Shown piece after piece: positions 31,989 through 42,597 of a DNA stretch of 64,000 nt (its first letter is position 1; each line of letters begins with the position of its first letter). The position numbers and the translations under genes are program-made. The stretch is taken from positions 62,001-126,000 of the forward strand of contig CANTFL010001353.1 of assembly GCA_947650285.1 (NCBI GenBank), read 5' to 3'. The notes beneath the pieces were generated by a model. It saw only the letters and a program-made list of their open reading frames with translations, made no database searches and was not told where the DNA came from. The DNA is from Hyaloperonospora brassicae. Taxonomy: Eukaryota; Oomycota; Peronosporomycetes; Peronosporales; Peronosporaceae.

Positions 31989-32380
31989 TGTAACGGGGGA
32001 CACCCTTGCGTGAACTTAACGCAAGGGTATCGGTGCCCCGACAGACGTACACAAGGCAAGCGAGGAAGCGTAGGATAAGGAGAAAGTTTAACTGTTATAT
32101 TAATATAACTAAGTCTTTTTGCTACTGTCTCTCTGTTTAACCTGACTTAATTATGTTAATCTAACTGAGTGTATGGTGACGTCTCGCCACCACTCATTGC
32201 GTGCGTCTTACGGCGATTGGTGGGTTGATATCATCAAGATATCAACCGATGAACAGACTCTTTGGTCGACCCTTCAATATCACCGCTTCGGTGATATTGT
32301 TCAAAGAATATTCAACTTCATATTCTTTATTGTCACTTTCCTTAAAGTGACACTTCCATGTAACGGGCTGCCCCGTTACA
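31989..32380 (-). repeat. 5' LTR of Gypsy-2
   Basis: 392 bp, the partner of 24398-24789. Transcription of gag-pol would start inside it on the minus strand. TGGTAGCAC follows after two bases. Confidence 0.95.
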
Positions 32381-34558
32381 CCACCCGATACTTTACATCA
32401 GAGCAGCTCGTCAAACCAGTTCGACAGTGACTGAGCATGAACTGTTGCGGAAGCATAAGAAACTGGTGAACGCGACGTATGGCTACAGACCCAACTCCGA
32501 AAAACCTGCGCCGCTACTGTATAAATTGGTGACAGATCCGCAGAACGTGTGTGCCAGTAGGCAAGAGCTTGTTGCGAGATGACCCGGCAAGAAGATCAGT
32601 CAGCAGTCGTATACATGGTCGTGTAACATGTACATATTTGCGTACAGAAGATCGCATTGGTGCTCTTGGACGACAAGCGAGTGCGTGACGCCCCCAACGT
32701 TTGATCCCGTATATTCGGCTCATGGCAGCGCCCATGGGGCAAGCCACATAAGCCACATCATCAGCAGACCAATATACGGTCTCATCTGGATATCGGGTGG
32801 CAACATCAGCGTGCGTTTCGTCAAACGTTTGTAATGTAGAGCGTGATAACGCTTCATCAGCAAGTGCTACCTCGAGCATTGCAATGCAGACGGCATGTGG
32901 TGCCAGTGATACTGCTGATCCACCGCGCTTTCGAGTTCAAAGCCGAGAATGGGAGTAGTCGTCATGAATCAGCACCACATTATCTATGTTCCAGGTGCTT
33001 GGGATCCCAGTGCGCACGTAATGGACGAGGTGATCTGCGCAAAGAGTGAATCGTCGATTCTTTGTGTGGAACTCAATCATGATAAGTCTTCGAGTCGCTG
33101 GGGCGTACTTACAACGAATGAACAGTATGGGGCTGCTAACAAGAATGCTGTTGACGAAGCGACATTGGGCTATCGTAGATAAACGAAACAGTTTCGCCCA
33201 GGCTGCAGGAATGGACATATGCAGCAATCGGAGTTCGACTCTACCGGCGAACGGGAGAAGCCGCTACATGGCCGTATCAACTGGAAGTATAGCACATATT
33301 TCACGCTACCTATAAGGACTGTTATTGGTCACGTACTTGCCACATCTCTTCGGAGCGTTGTACTGTAATTTGAAAAGCTGAGTTTATCAACAAAGTACGT
33401 TCGCTTCCAACGTACTTCTGCGTGTAACATCCGCATCGTAGCTGACTCAGCTCAGCAAATGTGACCCACCAGTCGAATGCGACAACGAGTGTCGCAACGA
33501 AGCGGATATAACTGATACTGCAACTCCCCGAACACGCTCCTTCTCGATCCCTATAGTACGCGGTAAAAAGCTTGCACTCTGCATATCTGTGCGACCGCTA
33601 CACTTGGCGTCAAAAGAGGGTCAGGTCGGCATCGTAGCGACAGAGATTCCCTGGCGTAGTTATAATTACCAACAGTTTCCGGCAACTGCACCCGCGCACT
33701 AGGCGTCCGTATGGAGACGTGGTCGTCACTTCTGTAATGATGCAAGTCACGTATTACAAATAAGTGACCCACTGCATGCCCTTGTTGTCTGGTGTAAAAG
33801 CATGTGCTCCATAACGCTAGACGCAGAAAGTCGACCACGACTACGTCATCTTTCTTTGCCTATCAGTCGCATTGCAACATGCTGTAAAAAGATCGAAACC
33901 TGATTGTCGTTCAAGCCGCGACGATGTTTGTGACAAATGACAAGTTTAATGTATTAGTTCACGACCGAAGGATTAGAGCGTGGTCTTTCGTGGAGTTAAG
34001 TGCCGCAGGGCAACCGTGCTACGAGATCGATGCCTGCAAACGTCTCGCACCACGGCTACTCAGTGGCTACGAACTGATCAATGCTCAGGGCAACGCTGGA
34101 TCGCTACGCATGCTGCACGAATATGACCTGGCGTCTGATACCACGCGCAAAATCGTACATCCACGCAGCTGCGAACGGCAACTTAGTTTCTTGTATCATG
34201 TCGTTTGGACAGGCTTCTTCATTTAGCCCGCAAACGGTTGCGTTTTTCCGGTAAAGTGTTCGATTCTGTTCATGTGCACTTGGTATCTTTAATGGTCTTT
34301 GAATACACTACCCGTCGCCACGAGAATGTACCACTTTACTAATCGCATCAGATAGCTTCACTCTACGATTGGGATTGAAATATCTCGGCGTCGAGCCATT
34401 GCCTACCTGTACACAATCGTAGCCAAACTCATAGGCTACATGAACACGACAAAACGCTCTCAGTTGCAACGTCGCGAGTCGTACGAAGCTATCTATCTCT
34501 CACTAGGCTACGGTGCTTGTCGTCCCTTGACTCCTGACGGTAGGCCACTGCCTACCCC
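32381..34558. other. Intergenic region with only weak frames
   Basis: Begins with the right CCACC target copy of Gypsy-2. The longest frames with ATG starts are about 75-100 codons (for example 33924-34226 +, unrecognised). No domain, transposon terminus or RNA gene was identified. Confidence 0.4.
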
Positions 34559-35620
34559 TCACACATGTCTCAAGTCAGCAACAAAGCCATGAAGCCATCG
34601 CAGCCCGTTCGTATGTAACATCTGGTAGTAGACGTATTTCCTGTAGCCCAACTCATATTTGTAAGCCTCAGCTAAGGTCCTCGCCTTGGCTCTTAGCTCT
34701 TCGACAAGCTTCGGGTCCAACTCCAGCTTTTTTTCGTATTCGTCCAAGGTAAGGCCCTTCTCGTTCATCTCCTCAAGCTCGGGTAAACACGCCGCAATAT
34801 CATGCTTGTATACCCGAAGCTCTTCATGTGCCACCATCTTCGTCAAAAACTTGTGTCGTACCTCCCACGCTGCTGTTTGTTGATACCAGGCGGCTACCTC
34901 ATTCCATTTGTCTTTCACCCTTTCATCCCAACCATGAACTTTCTTCATCTCCGAAATACCACCCCTATCTAATCCGGCAGCTCCTTGGTTCCCCTCACGT
35001 AAGCCAGAAAATTTCCAGGAAAGCAGATCCTCCTCCCAGGCTTTTGCTTTCTTCTCCCAAACACGTTCTTCCTCCCCCTTCCATGCTAATGCCATCTTCC
35101 AAGAAGCCTCTTTCGTACCATAGAAAGCCTCGAACGCGGTCTGGCCATCCTCCCATTTCGGGGGACGTGTCGAGTCTGGAGACTGCTCCGCCCGTTTAGT
35201 CTCCAGATCCTTTCCTCGAACAGGCTCTGGATCTTTTCTCTGGAGTGCCTCCAGATCCTTCCCCTCGGCAGCCTCGACATTCTTCGCCCGGGCAGACACC
35301 GTCTCACTCAAGACCTCATCACCCTTCATCCATGCCCTTATTCGATCGACCCAACCAGTGCGCTTCCCGTTGGGACCAGTCCGACCACGCATCCTCTTGA
35401 TCAAGGCGCCAACCCGTTCCATCAATGACGAAGCCCACTCCGCAAGTCTTTCTTCACCAGCAGCATCGGTTCCCCATCTGCCCTCCCCGTCCAATCCGGA
35501 CAATTGGCCGGTGTCGGATGAAGCGGCTCGATACACCGTGCTGTACGCACGAGCTCGTAGAGGACTTTCGCCGGCAATCACGACGAGCGCAACCACGAGG
35601 AGAAAGTAGCACTTGGCCAT
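34559..35620 (-). CDS. Candidate secreted EER-type (RxLR-like) effector
   Basis: The protein has 353 residues from the ATG at 35618-35620. The frame extends 23 codons further only to a TTG. The signal peptide is clear (MAKCYFLLVVALVVIAG, cleavage about residue 17-27). An EER motif lies at 56-58, within the usual distance for RxLR-EER effectors. No canonical RxLR precedes it: GQLS at 38-41 and the PLRARA stretch near 20-25 are the only candidates. Residues about 108-135 hold short repeats (KDLE, RKDPE, RGKDLE). The rest is Lys/Glu- and Trp-rich and helical (WKMALAWKGEEE, WEEDLLSWK, WNEVAAWYQQTAAWE). This suggests repeated Trp-containing helical modules, although a WY fold cannot be assigned by eye. 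The protein is probably secreted and possibly host-translocated; the translocation class is inferred. Confidence 0.75.
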   Translation of the reverse strand: MAKCYFLLVVALVVIAGESPLRARAYSTVYRAASSDTGQLSGLDGEGRWGTDAAGEERLAEWASSLMERVGALIKRMRGRTGPNGKRTGWVDRIRAWMKGDEVLSETVSARAKNVEAAEGKDLEALQRKDPEPVRGKDLETKRAEQSPDSTRPPKWEDGQTAFEAFYGTKEASWKMALAWKGEEERVWEKKAKAWEEDLLSWKFSGLREGNQGAAGLDRGGISEMKKVHGWDERVKDKWNEVAAWYQQTAAWEVRHKFLTKMVAHEELRVYKHDIAACLPELEEMNEKGLTLDEYEKKLELDPKLVEELRAKARTLAEAYKYELGYRKYVYYQMLHTNGLRWLHGFVADLRHV

Positions 35621-36492
35621 TGAGGTAGTCAGTCGCAGGGCCAACGCGAGGAGAACGAGGTCGAACAAGTGCTGTTGCACACCGAGCAAATTTGGTACTG
35701 CAGTCGAGGCAAGAATCGATGGGTCCTAAATCGTGTCACACGAGCCGACCCCTTGCACACACGTGCGTAATACATGCCGGAGAGAGTCGGCTGGACCAGG
35801 CTGCCACAATGTAAAGCTAGATGCAAACTCTTTGATCGGTGCTAATCAAAATCAGAAAGAGGTATTTGGATCGTCTATGTAACGCCGTCGTCAGAAGGAG
35901 CGCAGCTGAAATTTGTTCAGGAGACACAAACGGTATCCGAGCAGTTTATGTTAAGGGTAAAGCTGTTACATAAAGTTGACAGTAGAAGAATATCAATGTG
36001 AATAATATCCGGGAAGAAATGTGAAAATGGTCCCGCCGCGTTACCTTAGCAGGTCAGATCCATCGGCAACCGGTTGATGATGACACTGCACATCGCCAGA
36101 GATCGGCCCGAATATCAACCTGCTTTTCCACTTATCATTAACAGACATACAAAGAATGACGGGCAGATCGGTAGAGTACATGTTTGTATTTTGATATTAG
36201 TAACGGGAAAATAATTAAAATGCCCCATGTAATTACGAAAATAAAAAATTTATTAGATAATTGTATTAGATAATTGAAAAATAAAAAATGCCCCACGTCC
36301 TAGTATTATCCAGTTAATTTGGCATATATAAAATCAAATGTTCTTTTTCATTTTTGCTTTCCCTTTCACGGCCGCGACCAACCCCCGCCCTGTTTAGGAA
36401 GCCGCGGAGAGAGTTCTGTTGCGGGCGCAGACGCGAGATATGAGGAAGTAAACGCGTCCTCGTATCATCGGTCGCTGCCGTAAATGTAAGAG
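35621..36492. other. 5' flank of effector candidate up to the copia element
   Basis: No gene is recognised. It contains an AT-rich dispersed repeat (36190-36310) described separately. A CAAATTTGC segment about 75 bp upstream of the effector ATG resembles the FPR half of the oomycete promoter, without a convincing initiator. Confidence 0.4.
36190..36310 (-). repeat. AT-rich dispersed repeat (GGGGCATTTTTT type)
   Basis: Two direct copies of an AAAATAAAAAATGCCCCA-like motif are separated by AT-rich sequence with repeated TTAGATAATTG. The reverse complement, starting CTAGGACGTGGGGCAT, closely resembles 50088-50130. A related T-rich motif occurs at about 52538-52558. These may be termini of an unidentified element family. 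Confidence 0.5.
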
Positions 36493-36804
36493 TGTAGTAG
36501 TGCACTTGGTGCAAAGTAGGTGGAAGTAAAAGTGAATATATTGTGGGTTAAGAACTTGCTTCCTACAACACTACGATATGTATGACCAGAGACGGAAACT
36601 ACAATTTACCATGTCAAGTCTCATGTGGTGACCGTCTCTCCCTGTCCCATGTGACATCCTGTCACACGGCGCCCGTCTCTCCCGTCCCATCTGTCATTCT
36701 GTCACATCATAAGCCAATCAGGTGAGGTCGCACTTACCTGTACCAGGTCTTGGACTTGACCTGCACAACCTTCTTGACTTACCAAAAAAAATTATATTTT
36801 AACA
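36493..36804 (-). repeat. 3' LTR of copia element
   Basis: About 312 bp, with TG...CA ends. It carries one copy of the GTCCCATGTGACATC segment that is duplicated in the other LTR. Confidence 0.85.
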
Positions 36805-36810
36805 CTACTC

Positions 36811-38280
36811 CTAGACGTCATCCTGAATGGCCTTCAACTTAAACATCTTGCGGAAGTATTCAATTCGCGGCGCTGGCAGTGCCTTCGTCAATAGGTCTGT
36901 AATCATGTCTCCAGACTTAACATAACTTAGCTTGACTATCTTGGCTTGAGCGTAGTGGCACATAAATTTAAATAGAATGTCAATGTGCTTAGCGCTTGAC
37001 GTACTCTTCTCGCTGTCTAGTTGCTTGATCGCGGCTTGGTTATCCATCCTTATCGGCATGGGATCAACGACCGTCATGTCCAGCTCACCGAATAGTTCCT
37101 TTAGCCCTAGTAGTTCACGTCCTGCCTGCGACGACGCGATGAACTCAGCTTCCATGGTGCTCAGGGAGACGCCAATCTGCTTCTTGCACGCCCATGACAC
37201 CACTGCTCCAATCATCGTCAGCACGCATTTTGAGACCGCCTTGCGGTCCGACTTGTCTGCTGCAAATTCCGCGTCACTCCAGCTCTCGATCTTGATCGGG
37301 TCCATTGACTTGCCTGAACTGTTAATAAGCAACTTTAACGTCTTTGTTCCCTTCAGATATCTTGCAATGCGTTTGTTCATCTTTCAATCCTTCACGTTTG
37401 GGTTTGGTGTCTCCCCTGTCGCACGATGTACCGCAAAGCTGATGTTTGGTCGTGTGCAGCGTGCAATCCAAAGTAGGCTTACGACCAGCGAATGGAATGC
37501 CTTGATGATCGAATGTCGAAACCCAGCTGACGTAACCAACGTGTCTGTAGCTTCAGGGTCTACTTCGTTTCAGTCTTCATCAATAGGAGCTCGAACACCA
37601 TTCGCCGACTCCAGTCCATGATTCTTTAGCAGCACGTCTATCATCACCTCTTGGTCTAGCGTGTAACCACACTTGTCACATAATTCTAAACCCCAGAAAC
37701 TCGTTGATGACGACTAGACCCTTGATCTCGAGGCACACCATGCTCTTAAAAACTACTCCGCAGCTTTACTTGAAGTTCCTGTGACCAAAAGGTCGTCGAC
37801 GTATACCCCAACGATCGTTATGAACTCGTTGATCTTCTTGACGTATCGGCAAATGTCCTTCGTACACTGGCTGAAACCGAGTTCAACTAACTTCGAATGC
37901 AACAGTTGACTCCACAAACGTCCAGCTTGCTTCAACCCGTATAGGGACTTCTTCAAAAGCAAGGCAAGGTGTTGTGGGCGCTTGACGCCGTGTTCGTCCA
38001 AAAAGCCTTGGCTCACTTGCATCCCGCTAGGCACCTTCATGTAAATATCAAGATCCTTTTCCTTATCTGCCTTGACGTAGGCTTTCGGGACTTCACCATG
38101 GCGCGCTGGTACGTTCCATCGACGCGACAGTACCAAGATGACCTTTACGGTGCCAAGCTCCATGGCTGCAGCAAAAGTCAGTGTGTATTCGATCCCGAAT
38201 AGCTGTTCATTTCCGAATACCACCAGTCTAGCCTTGTACCCCTCCACATTTCCATCGGCGTCGGTTTTCGTCTTGAACAA
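36811..38280 (-). pseudogene. Copia RT and RNase H, broken
   Basis: RT is open in 37753-38280. It starts at the FKTKTDADGNVEGYKARLV block, passes KKSLYGLKQAGRLW and reaches the catalytic YVDDLLV box, then stops at 37753-37755. RNase H is open in 36811-37380 with SWSDAEFAADKSDRKAVS, LSTMEAEFIASS, RMDNQAAIKQL and KHIDILFKF. This is the complete copia pattern of acidic catalytic residues. About 370 bp between the two is frameshifted. Confidence 0.9.
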
Positions 38281-38849
38281 CTACTAGTTATGTTGAACGT
38301 GTGCATTTTCGGGCGGTACCACCACCGTCCACACTCCATTTGATTCCAGAGAAGCCAGTTCTTCAGTCATCGCTAACGCGCCACTTGTCTTTTGATTCAA
38401 TTCGCACAGCCTCACCGTAGTTCCTTGGATCTGGCTCGGTCACGATGCTGACAATATCTTGATCTTCTTCGCCTTTGATTTCATCATTCGACTCATCCAA
38501 TTTCTTGCCAATGGATCTTGTCACGTGTCGATCACGCATCCACCAGGATGAACGACTCGTTGCTTGACGTTCGTCGTGATTATTTGTGACTCCTCTAGAC
38601 CTTCAGCATCATCGTGAACTTCTAGTGCTCTGCCATCTTGTATGGTGTTCAGATTCCCAATGTTCCTCACATGGTGCGTGACCACAACAACGCGCTTCTT
38701 TTGCAGGTAGACACGGTATCCCTTCGTCTCATCTTTCTTTCCGATGATGATTGCCGCCTTTCCACGTGCACCCAACGATTTGTTGTCTGGGTGCAAGTTA
38801 GCTGTGCACGTCGATCCAAACACCACGATTTAGCTGAGGTTGGGCTTCT

Positions 38850-39497
38850 TCATGGTGAGTAGTTCAATCGGTGAGACCCCATCCTCATCCGCCTTAGTCG
38901 GGGTTTGGTTAAGTACGTAGCTGCATACTCAGCAGCAGCACCCCAAAACTTAAAAGGTAGTCCGCTTGCAAACACCATGCTGCGCACCATGTTCATAAAC
39001 GTGCGGTGCATCCTTTCGGATTTGCCATTGCTTGAGCAATTATCATGCTCGCTAATTTGGAAAGCTACACCAGTGTCTTTGAAGAACACATACAGAGGCT
39101 TGTATTCGCCTCCTCCATCCGTGCGTAAGACGTGGATCCGGCAATTGAAACGTCGCTTGAAACCCGACAGGAAATGCTTATAATTAATCGCGGCAACGTC
39201 TTTAGTTTTCGCCAAGAAAAACCGGCAATAGTTGCACCGATGATCGACAAAGTTGAACAGGTATCTGTTTCCAAGCCGATTGCGAGGAGTCATAGGAAAT
39301 TTGATATCAGAGCAAACGAATCCTCCTATCACGTCGATTGGCGAATTGGTACTAATGTATCTGCGAGATTGCAGGTTCTTTGTCTGCTTGCCTTTTGCAC
39401 AGGCCAAGCAATAAACACGCTTAGTATCTGAAAGTTTGATACCAGGGGCAGGGTCACGGGCCATCTTGACAATTGTGCAGTAGCACAGGTGAACCAA
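38850..39497 (-). pseudogene. Copia integrase, broken
   Basis: The frame contains the end of the GAG-pre-integrase zinc region (CLACAKGKQ) and the integrase core. The core has Asp in CSDIKFPM, Asp in RTDGGGEYKPL and Glu in GKSERMHRTFMNMVR, so the DDE triad is readable. No start or continuous polyprotein remains. Downstream (38521-38826) a further piece reads as the integrase C-terminal DKKSLGARGKAAIIIGKKDETKGYRVY-type region. Confidence 0.88.
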
Positions 39498-40515
39498 AAT
39501 CCGATGGCACTGTGCAAGCTTCCATGTTGAACGTTCGTCTTATTTCCATCTCCATCATCATTCACAATCGACATGGCCGCCTCCCGTGGTGATCCATAAA
39601 CACGAGAAGCGCTCGTCGAATGTCGTCGTAAACCTTCACAATCAACACATCGTTGATGCGATCGACATCCATGATAGGTGAAACACCGGAATGGGAGACC
39701 AAAATACGCCTCCCTTCACGATATTCAATCACGCATCACTCATTCCTCAACTTTCCGAAGGATATGATGTTACGCCCCAAGTTGGAGGCGTATTGAACAT
39801 CGAGAAGTCGGATGGTCTTAATGATAACGATTGCTTTGACCCGGATCATAGCACTGCCTTGTTTCGTGATCCGAAGAGGTCCTCCGTCAGACGCTGCGGT
39901 ATGCAATCGTGATTGTAGTCAACCACGTCCTCCATCAGGCTCAAGTCATTGACCAAATGACGCCCCTACAAACTTTCCAGCACCCAGTTGGCGGTTCCTT
40001 GGGTCTGATCTCCGTCCGCATCATGGAATGTGAGGACGAAATCCGCATCTTGTCTTTTCTTTGGTCTTCTCATACAGGATTCCTTGAGGTGTACCTTGTT
40101 TCTACTGCCGTAACATCTTTTGAGGTCTTGGTCCTCAAGACATTTTTTAATGGCTAAACTTTCGTGACCTCCTTGGTCGTATCCACAACGTTCACAACAG
40201 CACGGCCGAACAGCTTGATACGGACGTCGATCCCCGTCGATTGTGCGAACTGTTCCAGTTCTTCAGCTTGTCGCAAGTAGTCGACCCTGTGTGAGATACA
40301 AAAACTGTTCCGTCCCATTTCGATGCGATGACTTGGCTGCAGTAAACAGCTTCATGATCTGGGCAGGTGTTATCTTGATGTTGAAGGTCTGGAGCAACCT
40401 TTGCATTGCATGCACCAAGGTTTGACTCTCAGACTACCAAGTCTCCACCTGTCGGCGGTAATACCTCTCTGCCGTTCCAGCAAGGTGTTGACCAAGTACA
40501 TCGACCTTGATGTCT

Positions 40516-41184
40516 TCAGGCCATACGAAGCCACGCGCGCTTGGAGAAGCCAACTTGGCGCACGAACTCCTTGCCCCGTTCTAAGAAACCACTTCCAAAG
40601 CCACGGTAGAGTTCCTTTCCATCGAATGGCTGCAACGCCAATTTGCGCTGACGACCGTCAGGTACACCCATGGGTACCTGAACTTGGCGGAAAAACATCG
40701 GACCTGGTGCAGCCACACTTGGATACGGTGCCGGTGGTGCTCCCTGCACTACGGGTGCTGGACCTGCATTCCTCACATAGTCGTCACGGTCCTGAACCGG
40801 TAGATCGACTATGTTTCCAGCAAAAGTTGGTCTTCGGGCACCAAAGTAGGTGACCGGCGAGACATTCCGTGACCGCTTAAGAGAAGGAGTACGCTCCAAA
40901 GCCTGGAATTCAATACCCTGTCCTGCTCCAAAGGCCGAATTACAGACGCTTGACTCTAGAAAGTCCTTCCGTTTCCAGTCGACTTGTTCGAAGTGTGGGG
41001 ATTCCATTCTGCACATTCGCTCCGATAAATTACCGAGCATGACGAGCATCTTGTCCAGTTCCGCGGCCGCGGGCACTGCTGAATTTTCTTCCAGCTTAAG
41101 ATCAATGGCCTTCATTTGAGCATCGACCACCACAGCGGGTGTGGCTCCGCGAGCCGCGCCGCCAACACGTTCTATTGGCCTCAT
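40516..41184 (-). pseudogene. Copia gag, truncated
   Basis: The ATG at 41182-41184 falls inside the primer-binding sequence GGTTATGAGGCC. The 222-residue frame contains a [31 protein letters not shown] block typical of oomycete copia gag. It ends early at 40516, and the following kilobase to the integrase is frameshifted, so the CCHC knuckle and protease were not identified. Confidence 0.75.
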
Positions 41185-41196
41185 AACCTGCAAGAG

Positions 41197-41548
41197 TGTA
41201 ATAGTGCAGTTGGTGCAAAGTAGGTGGAAGTAAAAGTGAACATATTGTGAGATAAGAACTTGCTTCCTTCAACTCTACGATATGTATGACCAGAGACGGA
41301 AACTACAATTCATCATGTCAAGTCTCATGTGGTGACCGTCTCTCCCTGTCCCATGTGACATCTTGTCACATGACGTCCTTCTCTCCTTGTCCCATGTGAC
41401 ATCCTGTCACACGGCGCCCGTCTCTCCCGTCCCATCTGTCATTCTGTCACATCATAAGCCAATAAGGTGAGGTCGCACTTACCTGTACCAGGTCTTGCAC
41501 TTGACCTGCACAACCTTCTTGACTTGCCAGAAAAAGTATATTTTAAAA
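41197..41548 (-). repeat. 5' LTR of copia element
   Basis: About 352 bp, the partner of 36493-36804. It has an extra tandem unit of about 40 bp around 41342-41400 (a second GTCCCATGTGACATC). The outer edge is blurred by an A-rich run. Confidence 0.82.
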
Positions 41549-41624
41549 AATTAAACACAGTCGATGGGTGATAATGCTGTTGATACTAATGGTATTGCTT
41601 TCGTTTATGAAATGAAGTTTCTTT

Positions 41625-41850
41625 ATCAATGTTGCTGCTGATGTTGCTGCTGATATTGCTGCTGCTTGTGTTGTAGTAGGGCGCCGTGGTTGCTGTTGTT
41701 GTTACTCTGTTGATGATGCTACTGCTGTTGCTACTTCTGTTGTTGTACGCGCTGCGCTTGATGTTGTTGTTGCTATTAATGATGATGCTACTGCTCTTAC
41801 TGCTGTTGTTGATGTTGTTGATATTTCTGGTGCTGTTGCAGCTGTAAAAT
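41625..41850. repeat. Trinucleotide-rich low-complexity tract
   Basis: Imperfect GTT, GCT and GAT triplets (tgctgctgatgttgctgctg type) run for about 220 bp. The long Ser/Asn/Thr frames seen over it on the minus strand are products of the repeat and not genes. Confidence 0.85.
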
Positions 41851-41910
41851 TCAGTCGTTGCAGTCGATAAGGCGCGTGCACTAACGCCCGCATCACGCGC
41901 GTGCTGGTGC

Positions 41911-41961
41911 TCAATGAATGACAGCGTACGTGTGTGTGTGTAGCTAGAATAAGACGAGTAT
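41911..41961 (+). repeat. Left arm of a hairpin split by Gypsy-3
   Basis: TCAATGAATGACAGCGTACG... to GACGAGTAT is the inverted counterpart of 49869-49925 with few differences. The last five bases, AGTAT, are the Gypsy-3 target duplication. Confidence 0.85.
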
Positions 41962-42538
41962 TGTAACGGGGTTACACGTCGGCTGGTAGCCGACGATAGG
42001 TGTGGTGCACACACGAGAGGGGGGTATCCTATAAGGTAATATTAGAACACAGTGAGCGTATCAATTGTTGAAGACTGGTGTCTGTCATCAATTGATTGCA
42101 AGATCTTTTAAGAGGTTATTTAGGGCAGGTTAAATACGTTGTTCTAAGGTGTTCTTTTAGGTTAAATGAAGAAATAAAATTCAGTTCCCATTTTGATCAA
42201 CATAAGACACGTGCCTTACGAGGCGTCTTTGATCGGGAGGACAGAAGCAACGCCTGTAAAGGTAGCTTGTCCTCGAGCACTCTGTGCTGTGATTCATTTG
42301 AATCGTTTGGTCCCTCTGGAACGGGGACCGTAAGCTCTCTGAGCTGTTGACTCTCTGAGTCGGGTTCTCTGAACCACCCTTTAAGCTCTCTGAGCTGTTG
42401 ACTCTCTGAGTCGGGTTCTCTGAACCACCCTTTTAGCTCTCTGAGCTGTTGACTCTCTGAGTCGGGTTCTTTGAACCGAAGTTGCTCATTGAGCGTAAAG
42501 TCTTCCTCTGACTTAAGGAGCTGTGTAGCTCCGCTACA
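41962..42538 (+). repeat. 5' LTR of Gypsy-3
   Basis: 577 bp with three copies of a 51-bp unit (CTCTCTGAGCTGTTGACTCT start) between about 42330 and 42480. Confidence 0.95.
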
Positions 42539-42597
42539 CTTGGTAGCACTAGTAGTCAATCTACACCTGAGTCGGTAACGACTGATCCTCTGCGAGG

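Larger units (their letters stand above)
24398..32380 (-). mobile_element. Gypsy-2, near-complete Ty3/gypsy chromodomain element
   Basis: Both LTRs are 392 bp (24398-24789 and 31989-32380). The target duplication is CCACC (24393-24397 and 32381-32385). The primer-binding core is at 31978-31986 (complement) and a polypurine tract at about 24790-24800. gag is intact and the protease-RT part open. A TAG separates RT from RNase H, and the integrase C-terminus and chromodomain are frameshifted. A 430-codon frame with a coiled-coil continuation runs on the opposite strand. The two LTRs differ by several percent by eye, so the insertion is not recent. Confidence 0.96.
36493..41548 (-). mobile_element. 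Ty1/copia retrotransposon, defective
   Basis: Direct repeats 36493-36804 and 41197-41548 bracket minus-strand gag, integrase, RT and RNase H in the copia order (integrase before RT). The right LTR is 40 bp longer because of a tandem duplication. The sequence beside the upstream LTR, GGTTATGAGGCC (complement near 41180), matches the anticodon region of initiator tRNA-Met, the half-tRNA primer known for copia elements. I found no target duplication. Confidence 0.9.

Noticed and set aside
34828..35199. Plus-strand frame opposite the effector candidate
   Set aside because: Pro/Ser-rich complement of the Lys/Trp-rich coding sequence.
35940..36010. Possible LTR fragment (CTGTTACATAAA)
   Set aside because: Only a dozen bases resemble the Gypsy-1 LTR start; too short and diverged to support.
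41586..42014. Asn/Ser-rich minus-strand frames
   Set aside because: Translation of a trinucleotide low-complexity tract running into the Gypsy-3 LTR.
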